Positions 9,827-20,924 of a stretch of DNA of 64,000 nucleotides are shown here, piece by piece (position 1 is the stretch's first letter; every line of letters starts with the position of its first letter). The notes under the pieces were generated by a model. That model saw only the letters and a list, made by a program, of their open reading frames with translations, was not told the DNA's origin and ran no database searches. The stretch is from assembly GCA_009760855.2 (NCBI GenBank), contig WPIO01000002.1, positions 852,501 through 916,500 on the forward strand, read 5' to 3'. This stretch comes from Cristatella mucedo (lineage: Eukaryota; Bryozoa; Phylactolaemata; Cristatellidae). The position numbers and the translations under genes are program-made.

Positions 9827-12780
9827 AAGGCTCTAGCTGCTCAAGGCTCGAGAGCTCACGCACGAACACTAATCGTGAATGCATGTCTTCAGCAATGCCT
9901 TCAGCATTGCCTTTCACTGCAAAACATTACTCATCTTGGCCTGTTAACTGCTTTGAAATGGCTGGCCGTACTGTAATGATGCAAGTACCAACTGCTCACG
10001 TTGCCTTGCTAATAATACTAATCCAACCCTATAATTTGCTAGATTTTTTAGTTCGTATTTCCTTCCAATCACTGACATCATGCTCATAATAGGCCCTTTG
10101 TGTGATATTTACAGTAATACTAGGAAAGTACAAGAAATATGTATCATGTCAAAATGTTAACAAATCGGAGTTAATTTGCCAATTTCTAGCTGCAACATGC
10201 ACTCTCAAAGTTGAAATTGAACACGCCTTGAAGCAATTGCCTTTGGTAAGCAATGGGCATCCATAAATATAATCTGCCCGTGATTCTTAATTCTATGTAG
10301 TGAACATGAATTTAAAGATGGTCATCAAATCTGTTCGTTCTGTACTCGCAACTCAATGCTAGTTTACTACCCGGGCCTGATGAATAAATTTCATAAAAGT
10401 TTATTTGTGTTCGTGGTTAAGACAATTATTAGATACAATTTTGAAATTTGTTTCGATTTTTCCTGCGATATGGAGTTTGTTCCAATAACTATGGAGTCTA
10501 AGCTTGGCAGTCAGGAAGCCAGGCTCGCCAGATAGCTCAGCTGACACCCAGGCCCTCCTTCTAAAACAAAGTTAGTTTTCCGTGATTTTACACGAGTGCA
10601 TGCTGAAACCTGCGGTTTCCACCTTTCGTGTGGACAGGCGAATTTTCATAGTAATGAATTGGGAACAAAAAAGGAGCAAAGCCAGTAGAATATAAGCATA
10701 GATATCACAGACACTAACGTGAAAAACAACCAACAAAGAAGTCACAAATATTTCCTAAACTCTGCAAAAACGTCGTTTACGACAAATCCTACAACAGGAT
10801 GAGACTGAAGAGGAAGCTCGTAATAATCTTGGCTGTTATAGCTGAGCAAATGCCTCAATTATGACAAGGTCAATAAACAGAAAGAGACTAGGTAAGATTC
10901 AAGTGCTTCATTACCCAAATCGTACCATATAGTTCTCACCCAACGTTAGCCTGGGCTCACCAGCTAGGCTGGTTGATCAGCCGATACTCGAGCTTCCATT
11001 ATAATTCAGCACTTAAATTTTCTGTGATTGTTCATAGACATAAGCTAGTTTTAGTAATACAAATCTATGAAGCTCCCAAGGAGCCGAGTAGCTTTATAGA
11101 CACTTTGAATACTGAAAAGAAATCAATTTTAATTTGTCATTTATACTGTACAATTTCAGTGCGCACAGAAATACAAAGGATAATCCATTCACAAGAACAT
11201 TAAAAGGCAATTCATATTGTTGAGATTACAATATACTTATTTATTTCTGTATACAGTACATACATGCCCACGTACATATGGTGTCAGACGATGGCATATG
11301 AACCAATTTTCAATGACAGTAGCCGTGGTACTTTGCCATGTTAATGGTGTGCCAGCTATTTTTATTCTAGATGCTCTGAAGAATAACCATCATCCAGACT
11401 GTTTGATTTGCACCAGCAAAGACAGCACGTTCTTTTTAGCATCGTCCATCGTGTGTAAAGTGAGCTTGTGCTACTGTTTATCTGGCAGGTAGCTTAGACA
11501 GGCACAAGTATTGAATTTACAATTCATCAAATAGGCAAGACTAGGTAGTTAATTGGGAGACTATGAATTTAAAAGAAAACTTGTCTCTCGCTCCCTCTCT
11601 CGCTGGCAGGTGCTAGTAATGGACTTTGTCCCTCAATCGTCTTATGTTGCTCTCGAGCACTTAGAAGGCAAGTCATCATTCCAATTTGCTGCACGGTTTG
11701 GCACGCTGGGATTGCACAAGAAGGTAGTCGGACGCATTTACATTCAGTGATGGGTCTATTTACGGCAAGTTTTGCCAGCCACAGCGACTGTTCTATGATT
11801 AATATACAGTTCTTCCCTAGTGGGTCTTTCCAAAAGGACGTGGCAGTTATTTTACCATCAGCCCACTGGGCGCTTTTCCTCACTGCTCTGGCTCGTGGGA
11901 ACATGGCTGTGTGTTCTCGCCATTTAATTCTGAAGGCATTCGTGAGACTATGCCACAGCATAGGCATACCAAAGGGAACACCCGACGGCCTTGGTCTCAT
12001 TAGCCTGACCTGAATGGGCATGCCAGATTACTTGCTGCCTGACGTGCCCTGTCAACTCCCTACGATTGGCCAATTGAAGCAACGTCGAGGTCTAGCATAT
12101 CTACGAATTACTTCTGGTTATACTTTAGCTCAGCTGCACTCATAATCAATGATGAATCACGAACTGCTTGGAATTATGTGAGCTCTGTAAAAATAAAAAT
12201 ATACGTTCGGTCATGTTATGTCGGCTGTGTTTGCATGCCAAGTCCAGCATTAGCTGCTTAAATTATATCTTGAAAGTTGCCTAATCATTTAAAAGTTGTG
12301 CCCTTCAACTTGAAGCATCTGTTCGTTTTCCGTAGCACACACTGCACCAGAATGTCACCTTGCAATGAAAAGCTGGTGGCATTGAACCAGGAATTAGGCA
12401 GCAAGTACACCGATAAAAAAGTAATTGTAAGGTCACATTTTTCCTTATTTAGAAGAGAAGATATTAGACGTTCTTTCATGACTTGCTTGACCTCTCTGTA
12501 CCATATATTAGTCCATGGTGTTGTCTGTATATTTTTATATTCATTGCATGAGAATTACCCAAGTTTTCTCTGGTGTGCACACACACACATTTAGGCACAC
12601 TCACACTGTATGGCTTTTTTCAGTAATTCAGCCAAAACTAAATTGCAGTATTCCAGTCTAGGCAGAACTCTAGAGCTATTACGATCTTAAATCAAACATC
12701 AAGGTCAGCAGTCCATAATCTTGAATAGGGATTTAACTTGAAGACTGGCTATGGAAGTGGTCTTTCCAATGAAACTTTTA
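9827..12780. other. GST intron 1, nothing recognised
   Basis: This is AT-rich intronic sequence. Frames at 9769-10089, 11217-11492 and 11569-12021 (the last minus) lack domains or splice-site support. Confidence 0.5.
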
Positions 12781-12784
12781 TATG

Positions 12785-12895
12785 TCTAACAGTCACTACT
12801 CACCACTCGATCATGTTTCCTTTGCAGCAAATGTAAAGTATCTAGAAAGAGATTGAGTTATCTGAGGGCACTTTATCAAGTGTATTATTATTACC
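12785..12895 (+). repeat. LINE family A tail
   Basis: CACTCGATCATGTTTCCTTT, then GCAGCAAATGTAAAGTATCT and a tail ending GTGTATTATTATTACC. Confidence 0.8.
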
Positions 12896-13654
12896 AATAA
12901 GGACACCTGTAAGCACATAATGGACGATTAACATGGAAGCAATTATCACTGGCAGACCGCAGTCGGCCGGTGCTGCTGGCCATTTGATTTCAAATCTGCC
13001 GGGTGTAGCTTGAAGAATGGTTGGGCAGTTCAAGACATGAGGAGTCCGTGCTGCTTTCGTCACGTCGAAGTCAGTATAATTGATCAGATTGAATATTCAA
13101 CCTTTTTACTTTTGGGGCTCTGTATGATTGCTTCATGCCAAACCTCCACAAACTAGTCCTCTGCCAAGGCTGAAGTCGACTAGAGCTCATGCTAAGGTAG
13201 AGGCCACTTCCATATGTCGACCAGTTCCCTGTCAGCCTAGATACTCTTGAATGCTCCCCCCCTGCCGACCCACTGGGTGAAATGGTAAATGAATTAGATG
13301 CAGAGGCTTACCGAAGGGGTTCAGGGGGCATATATTCTTGGGTGCTGCATCAGGTGCACTGAATCAGGGGGCGCCAAAATGGGTGTAAAACTAGATGGGC
13401 GCCATTTGTATAGTTCGTCCCCCCACAATATCCTAGGAACGCCTCTGATTACAAGTGTTCCTGATAGCTTCTCTGGGCCTGTTTGAGAAGCCATGGTTTT
13501 TGCGCTTGGCTGCCCTGCATTCATTGAGTAAAAGCCATCTCAGCAACAGTTGGAGATATGCATATATAATTAGATTACCTGTTTAGTACCATGGCTTTAG
13601 CTTGCTCCTTGCAACTAGTCTAAAGCAAACACAAATTAGTTCTGTTGGTCACCA

Positions 13655-13736
13655 GCTAGTCAAATATAAAGCGCCTAGAAAGAGATTGAGTTCTCTGAGG
13701 GTGCATTATCAAGTGCATTATTATTATTATTATTAG
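13655..13736 (+). repeat. LINE family A tail
   Basis: AATATAAAGCGCCTAGAAAG, GATTGAGTTCTCTGAGGGTG and ATTATTATTATTATT: a well-kept tail in GST intron 1. Confidence 0.82.
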
Positions 13737-13922
13737 TGAATAGCCAACGAGTTATATCGATGTGTGGTCTGCTGTTGAGAACATCAAAGTGATGTTAATG
13801 TGTGATGACCTTGATTTAGAGCTGTGCTTAATGTGGATTTCTGATTATTCTACACTGCAAGTCTACAATGGGTTCCTGGTTACAAATAATTGACTGCCGG
13901 AGTAGGTTTGTATTCCTGGTCT

Positions 13923-14760
13923 TTTGTAACCCGGATTGTGATTTTTAAATGGGCACCATGGGAAACGTTCTGATTCATTCCCGAGCTTTGCAAAAATTTG
14001 CGGAAAATCGTCATTGCATTAATAACAAGTTAAATAGCTACTCAATTTTTTTTATTTTCTAACGGCTCGAAACCAGTGACAAGAAGGAAGAACTAAAAGA
14101 AAATTAACACTCCATACATTGAAAACATAACTGCTCACCACGCGCATGTCAAGGAAACACCAAAACATTTAAAAATACTAAAACATCACACAAAGAAACT
14201 CGAGAACTTAACAACTTTTTCCAACTTGTTTGTTGGCTAAATAAATAGAGGCAGCTGTTTGTGTGCTTCCCATTTCATTTTTTTTGCACACAAACGAATG
14301 CTATTTTGCTCTATAGGTAGGAATGGCCAATGGCCAGCCTAGTGACTTTACTGGCCAGCATTTGTATCTCAGATCAATCTTGCCAAGGAATCCTGGTGGG
14401 TATTTGATCCCCAATATCGGCTCCTTTTCCGGTGGGAAAGCATCGCTTTCTTCATTCTTTGCATTGGTTTTACCCAACCCTCACCCGATCCATACCTTGC
14501 AATGGCACCTTCGAGGCTCAATTTAGCTCTCAATAAATTGAGAGGACTTCTTTTGCTTTCCGGCTCTTTTTTGGAAATCTGATAGTTGATCCATTCAAAG
14601 TTTCTATTATGCCTGAATACGTGTGAAGCTCCTACAAGCCTTTTGAGTTCGGTTTGTAATCCGTACTCAGGCTCGTAACAAGAGTCATGTGTTTGCCAAC
14701 CCGGGTGTTTGTAACCCGGATTGTTCGTGACTCAATGTGTTTTTAAGCCTGGCCCCACTG
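13923..14760. repeat. Pair of short direct repeats about 785 bp apart
   Basis: TTTGTAACCCGGATTGT occurs at about 13924-13940 and again at about 14708-14724, each followed by a TTTTTAA...CC stretch. Between them is a frame of 67 codons with no domain. This may be a small element with terminal direct repeats or an old duplication. Confidence 0.35.
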
Positions 14761-15905
14761 TATGTATGTATGTATCTCTGTAAGTCCACAAAGACCATCT
14801 AAGTGTTACCCAGGAGGGTTCTCTGTGGCTCACTCAAAGCCTTAGCAAAGTTCGGTACCAATTCGTTAGCCAACAGATTTCGTCTTACACAACAAAGAGA
14901 AAGTGAAAACTATAGCTGAGTCAGGAGAGAAGTTGAGGTGGCGAGTATCATGGAGGTAGCAGCTCAGGCTGGCTAGAAAGGATGTGCCATAGTCGGCAGC
15001 AAGAGAGATGTCATTGCATAAGAATTTTGGCTGAGAGTTCCAGTCTAGGATCTGCAGAGCAAAAGATACGGTTGCCAGCCGTATTTATGCCAAAGAATAT
15101 AACGGCTTATTTATTGTCCATACCGGATCTGAGGGCACGAGGAGGCTGAAACTAGTGCATTAGTTCAGCTAGGTGTGAAGGAACCAAGGCTCGTAGGGCC
15201 TTGTGGGTGAGCGTAAGAACTTTACTTAGCATCCTTTGATCAACCTGCAGCCATCCGAGCTCTTTCAGGAAAGAAGACACCCGGTCAACCCTCTGAGATT
15301 TGTAAGCTAGCCTTGCTGCCATATTCATCGCTAGCTTCAGTGGCCAAATGGTTTTTTGGTAGCCGGCCAAAGGAAAAATCAATAATCTAGTCGAGACAGA
15401 ACCAAGGAGCTAGTTCAATTTTTTTGTATGCCACCGTCCAAGATAGTTCCTAATCTTAGATATAGATTGGACGTGATGGCTAGCTGAGGAAGCTGTCTTC
15501 TTAATGAAGCTTTCAAAATTTAGGCAGCTGTCGAAGATGACACCTAAATTCCGAGCACAAGGTGATGGTCGTACAGCAGTATCACCCATTTGAAGAGCAA
15601 AGTCTTCTAATTCAGCCACGCGTGGTGTCGTATGAGTAGCATTTCTCTTTATTGCCTTTCAGTTTAAGGAAATTGGCTGGCATCCCAAGTTGAATATCTG
15701 CAAGGCAAGCATGCAGTTTATCAGTCGCTGCAGCAGATCCCGACGAGATAAGCGACAAATACAGCCGAGTATCGTCAACATAAGAGTGAGCCGATCCCAC
15801 GGCCGGATTACCTTTTCGCAGAGGCTCAGTATAAACGGAGAACAGCAAAGGACCTAGTACGGAACATTGTGGGACTCCGTGGGTGACTTACTGTTCTGGT
15901 GGATA
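14757..15905 (-). mobile_element. LINE family B, truncated copy with reverse transcriptase
   Basis: On the minus strand three adjacent frames (15848-15612, 15619-15410, 15382-15152) read through the end of a non-LTR reverse transcriptase. A YVDDTRLYL box, the equivalent of the catalytic YADD loop, lies near 15770-15785. It is followed by NFLKLKGNKEKC and RNLGVIFDS, both standard non-LTR motifs, then a KLAMNMAARL block. The 3' UTR runs to about 14757. The frames are offset, so the copy is dead. The 5' end near 15905 is an estimate. Confidence 0.82.
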
Positions 15906-16106
15906 AGACCTGACACCGACACGACACGGATTAAGCAAAACTGGACCAGTGCGATTTGAACTATGCAGAATACTATACTGCAGCTACCCAGCAGCATGTA
16001 CAAGAAAACGTATTATACCTATTGATCTTAAGTTCTGCATTGTTTTGTGTATTTCCAGATCCCGTCTACTGACCTCTGATGTTTCGTGCCTGCTTGATCT
16101 TTACAG

Positions 16107-16205
16107 GTATTCCCACTGGCACTCTTCCAGCTCTTCAAGTTAATGGCATTGATGGCTACCTGACTCAGAGTATGTCCATCGCCAGGTATCTGGCAAACGA
16201 ATTCG
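16107..16205 (+). CDS. Sigma-class glutathione S-transferase, exon 2
   Basis: The acceptor CTTTACAG at 16099-16106 and donor G/GTATGC bound a 99-bp exon, phase 1 at both ends. It encodes residues 46-78 plus one base: TGTLPALQVNG, then TQSMSIARYLANEF. The cis-Pro of the LPAL turn and the Gln-Ser pair (Q66, S67) that binds the glutamyl part of glutathione are present. The usual PFG before the turn reads PTG here. The ORF that runs on past 16205 is intron read-through. Confidence 0.93.
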
Positions 16206-16634
16206 GTATGCACATGGCACATTTGCTTCTGTTGCATGATGCTTTTTGTTTGTGTGAGATGCCGTACTACATTCTGCAATTCTCAAGTCCTCTGTTAATA
16301 GAAAGTAAAAGCATGTACTGCCCTGTTGTGAGGCACCACAAATTTAGTGGAATAGGGTGAAGTGAGATGTATTCCCAAATCGAGTTCATAACAGTATGTC
16401 GTGGCATGGCTCTGCCAAGTAAGATAGTCCTCAGTTCTTTGAGCTGCTGGTAGCCTTTGCTGCTGCATATTGTGTTGTCTCATGAGCTCTTACATTTGCT
16501 GTGGCCCACTGGCATTCTGTACTGCTGCAATAGCATTTATCTCGCAGCAGGATCCATATAACTTAAGATGTGCAGGTGTATTTAAGGCCGACAAGACTGC
16601 TGATTTTATTGTGTGACAAGTGAGATAACGATGA

Positions 16635-16698
16635 TCATAGTAATTATGCATTTTATAGCACCCTGTGAGAACTAAATTTCTTTCTAGGCACTTACCTT
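16635..16698 (-). repeat. LINE family A tail, diverged
   Basis: ATTATGCATTTTATAGCACC and TTTCTTTCTAGGCACTTACC match a minus-strand tail; the copy lies in GST intron 2. Confidence 0.6.
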
Positions 16699-17184
16699 AT
16701 AATAGTGATAATAGGAAATATGCTAAATTTTTGTAGTGCCAAAAGGGAATTAGATTTATTTCAAAGCATCAACAATATTCTGCAGAAGAAGTATAGACTC
16801 TAGCAAAATCACCATTCCTTAGAACCATTATGTACCCACATCAGTGCTATGTTGAGCGATTAGCTCTAAAGCTGACTAGAACTTACTTGCTAAGCATGAA
16901 GTTTTCTATGTAGGATTTTTGCTGATCTGACACTACTATTTCCAGTTTCTTCGATAATAATGGCAGTAGGGAGATCAGGTTACATTCATTGTTGTAATTT
17001 TAATGGCATTTTTAAGGCTGAAGTGAAAATGCCTGAAGCTAAGGACATATTTAGTATGTTACTTTTGCAGGGCAGCAGCAAATCTATGCGTCTAAAAAGA
17101 ACAATGGATATGGGGTAGAGAGCTAGTAGTTTTCATTAGAGTGGGAGATAAAATAAATAAATGTTAACTGATTTAACAACCTCA

Positions 17185-17310
17185 TTTGTATAGAAGCAGA
17201 AGAGCCTTAGCGGCTATCTACCGCCACCTGCAGTTGGCAATAAAGGATCGCCAACTGCAGGATTCTAACCCTCGAACGCCCCAAGCGTCGAGATGAGGTC
17301 ATTAGTGGCA
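17185..17310 (-). repeat. SINE family 2
   Basis: On the minus strand a B-box-like GGGTTAGAATCCTGCAGTTG is followed by GATCCTTTATTGCCAACTGC and the AGCCGCTAAGGCTC core. It corresponds to the copies at 3412 and 49526. Confidence 0.65.
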
Positions 17311-17456
17311 GGCTTGAAGTTAGACATTGAGGTAATCTGAGGAATTGTGAGTGAGGAGTCCAGCGGGGGTGATACCTCGGCGATTGACTCTCTGATAATT
17401 TATCTTGCTCACAAAGAAGCTGGAGGAATGATTTGCTAGATTGCCTCTATAATCAT

Positions 17457-18200
17457 TACCGTGTTCCCCGAAAATAAGACCTAATTGGAAAATAAGCACT
17501 AGTATGTTGTTTTTTTCAGGATTCTGGTAATATAAGCTCTACCCTAAAAATTAGCCCTAGGGGGAATGTGAGCAATTCAGACGATCTTCCCTGGCATTTG
17601 TCTAAGACATGCACCGATAGCAAGCAAGTGGAGTAATCGACATGGAACTTAGTAAAAGTCACAAAGACATCATAAACAATCAATAATCTTGTATATTTGA
17701 TTAAAACTTGATTCAACTTCGTGATTGACTACCTATCTCCGAACACTTGATATTGCAATGAACTAGCCATTCAAGAACCATTTGTGCATGGAAATTAATA
17801 ACTACTTTTCAAAATAATGAAGAAAAACAATTTTATAACTTTGTAAAGCCAATGGACTAGGAGCAGGCTACACGGACAAGATGTGCTTAATAAAGGAGAG
17901 CTGTATTGCTGGGCATGAGTTATTGGGTTAAATAGTTCTTCAGGAAATGGATTCGAGAGAACTTTAGGTCGGAATTCGGGGTTTGGAGATATATGGCGAT
18001 ATTCCAGAAGATTACATGACTATATTTGGACAAATGCAGATTTTTGCACATGAATAAATGTGTACGTTTAAATTGGTGTAAATGTGTAAATTTAGATTCT
18101 TGGGCATGAAAAATATGACAGCCCCTAACAGTAAGCTTTAACGTGACTTTCGGAGCAAAAATTAATTTAGGATCCAGTCGTTTTTAGGACAAATATGGTA
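17457..18200. mobile_element. Tc1/mariner-type MITE with CCCCGAAAATAAGAC ends
   Basis: A 740-bp block starts CCGTGTTCCCCGAAAATAAG and ends in a diverged inverted copy (right end around 18150-18198, GGAGCAAAAATTAATTTAGG then ...CAAATATGG). It is flanked by TA on both sides (17457-17458, 18199-18200). It contains no transposase frame. I recognise this end sequence from many animal genomes, but I cannot name the family with certainty. It lies in GST intron 2. Confidence 0.65.
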
Positions 18201-19165
18201 GGTAATGTGCTAGCTGATAATGACATGGGAGAAGTCAAGGAGTTCGTTTATTGTCGATATCAGCATTTTCGGATTGTATATTTATGATTTCAGTGTGTTT
18301 TTGTAGATGCTAGACTTGGCCTTAGCTAGGATAGATTGTAATATCTCTACAATAGTTTTCGTATGCCAGTCGATTAGGGTTTAGTCCAGAATATGTTCTT
18401 CTTGGGAGTCATATTGCTCTCTAAATCTAGCTGATGGTTCAGCTGTTTTTGTTATTGCACGTTTGCTGTCAGCTGTTTGGCAACCACGTGCTTGCCCACT
18501 GCGACTGTTGCACCAGTATAGCAGAGAAATTATGCGGTGGCTCTGTGTTCGGCTAGCTGTTGCCACCTCCATTTTTTAGACACCTACGTAGTACTATGAA
18601 CATTCACTGGCTCTGACCTACAAACAAATTAAAGGTGCAGCACGGTGCCTCTAAAAGTGCTGAGCTATCTAGGCTGCTTACTAAAGAGAGGAATACAAAT
18701 TCTTGCTGAAAAGAAAAGCATTCATCTAGGCCTAAGTTAAGAAACAGCATCGGTGGGTTTGCATTGCTTTGCTCCGTATTTCTCTTTCGTGTTCTCAACA
18801 ATTTGTATATAGGCATACCACAGCTTGGTTTAAGTCCTCATTAGCAGCTGGTTAAGCGGTAACCGGCAACAACCGGCTGTGGGTCCATGACTCACATTGC
18901 CACCGACCACTCATTCCCTAGCCCATCCGTGGAATGCCTTGTATACACCAAACTTTTGGGTTGTTTCTTCCTCAATAACGTCTAGTTACTGATAGAACCT
19001 GACCCCGTCCTGGAGTTGTAGATCCACTGCTTCCACTCCCCACAATGCAGCTCAGCTGTGGCTGCAAATTTGCTATCCACTTCCGTGTGGTGGCAGTGGT
19101 ATGAATGACCCTACTGGGCTTGAGGTATGTGCTACTTGTCAGAAACAGCTGCTGTTTGTATCTGC
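18201..19165. other. GST intron 2, nothing recognised
   Basis: No repeat or exon was recognised. Small minus-strand frames (18381-18816) have no domains. Confidence 0.5.
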
Positions 19166-19167
19166 TG

Positions 19168-19256
19168 AGTCGTAATAATAATAATAAAAATAATAATACA
19201 TTTGATATAGTACCTTCAGAAAAGTCAATCTCTTTCTAGGCACTTTACATTTGCTG
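19168..19256 (-). repeat. LINE family A tail
   Basis: TAATAATAATAATAAAAATAAT followed by ATTTGATATAGTACCTTCAG and TCTTTCTAGGCACTTTACAT, in minus orientation within GST intron 2. Confidence 0.8.
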
Positions 19257-20404
19257 TAGTTTGCTGCTGTTACAAACGTGCTATTACAGCTCTTCACTCA
19301 AGTCCATCAGTTAGATCAATTAATCAGATCAGTAAATGTGTTTTGAGGGAGATAATCCCATAGGGGTGGGGCATAGCTCCATACCTCTTGATTTTCCCTC
19401 CATAAGCAGCAAACAGAACACTAAAACGGTTTTCAGTGTTAGCCGACTGGCGAAAAATACCGATTAAACTTGGTCTCTCACCGCGACTAATGACTGCTAG
19501 GGGCTGCCTCGATACATGCAGGTGCGCTGCAGGTAATGGCGCACACACGGCAGCAATGAAGTGCACACAATTCATATCTATAGCGTAGAGCAGTGGGTTA
19601 GCCACAGCCACACGGGGCTGACAATGACTGTAGCACCAGCTATATTGACACCCAGAGCACAGCTCAACTGCCTGGCTCAAAGCATAGAGCGCAACTGACC
19701 TAAGATAACTTGAGAGTGATTTTCTGCCGTTTAACCCAATGTTATGACATTAATTATACCTGGTCAGTATTATGTAGGAACCATAAATAATATCTGGGCA
19801 ATCTTAAGCTGGCTGATGTAGCACGTCAATGCTTCTCTGCACGATTCAAGTAGGTATGCCGACGGTAGCAGGGTACAGCAGCAATCGCTAGTGCCAAACC
19901 TTAAAGATAGCAAGTCGTCACCGTAGACCTGTCTATTCCCCAGCAGCAGATAACACGGAATGTATGCACAGCACCAGCCATATTGTCTCACTCACTTCGA
20001 AGCACAATGAACAACTTACTGTCCATCTCTTGAATGAAGTTTTTATATCTTATGAATTCTAGATTATGACACATCCGGTTTCCAACCATTATATTTCAAG
20101 AATGGCTAATAGTCTCAAGCACTGTCGTAATTTAATTGCTTTGGGAATCACACGTTTAAAGTTAACTTGCTCCTCATTTTGTCGCCGGTTACTCATGGTA
20201 TATAGCAAATTTTGGTTTGCCATCTGTATACCTGTAGTTCTGATGCCTTTCTGCTTTAAATTTATGGTAAGTGCCATATTATTTGTGTTTTCTGGCTAGA
20301 AAGTATAACTGCCATCCACGAACAGAAGGCTAGTGGCTATGCTTCAACGTAAATGTGAAAGTTATTGTATTTTTTAGTTATATTATGCTTATGCTCTTCT
20401 GCAG

Positions 20405-20523
20405 ACTTAGCTGGACAAACCAACTGGGAGCGTGCTATTGTGGACATGGTTTGTGACACTGCTAGTGATCTCACCAACCCGGTGTCGTTGATATACTTCC
20501 AAGAGACCGACCCTGCCAAAAAG
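20405..20523 (+). CDS. Sigma-class glutathione S-transferase, exon 3
   Basis: The acceptor TCTTCTGCAG is followed by a 119-bp exon that joins exon 2 in phase (G plus AC gives Asp79). It encodes the start of the all-helical carboxy domain, with DLAGQTNWERA, then VDMVCDTASDL and a charged ETDPAKK end. The DLAG(N/Q)T...E helix start is the clearest match to the prostaglandin D synthase type of sigma GST. The donor AAG/GTTTGG is phase 0 but lacks the usual A or G at its third base. Confidence 0.92.
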
Positions 20524-20828
20524 GTTTGGCCCCAAACAGCTTTTTAAACCTAGCCCAAGCTCTGTTCCGAACGTGTGATTCGTATATCTGTCATGCATGA
20601 GCTGAAGGTTTGTTTGCTCATGGCATCCACACAACTCTCCGGACAGTGAGTGCAGTGAGTGGATTGTCGCCTGACGACTTATTTTCTTTTCAGCGAATTT
20701 AAAGTAGTTAGTATAAGAGTTAGTTCTATTAGAGGCCTTATTCAAATATGCCATTATTGTTCGTTACTTTCGAGTGGCAACATCGGTATGAATGACCGAA
20801 CAGGCTTGATGTATGCACTATTTAACAG

Positions 20829-20924
20829 AAACTTCTGCTGGACAAGTTCATATCTGAAGACCTACCCAAGATCTTTCGATTAGTAGAAACACACATGAAG
20901 TCTGACTTCATCTTGGGAAAAAAG
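20829..20924 (+). CDS. Sigma-class glutathione S-transferase, exon 4
   Basis: The acceptor TATTTAACAG and donor AAG/GTGCGT enclose 32 codons in phase 0: LLLDKFISEDLPKIFRLVE, then an SDFILGKK end. It is the helix that precedes the family's buried (V/L)T(W/Y)AD motif. The next exon should start with that motif and give the last 50 or so residues, but no such exon was found downstream in the window. Intron 3 is only 305 bp. The gene is either cut by later insertions or has its last exon in an unreadable or distant place. Confidence 0.88.
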
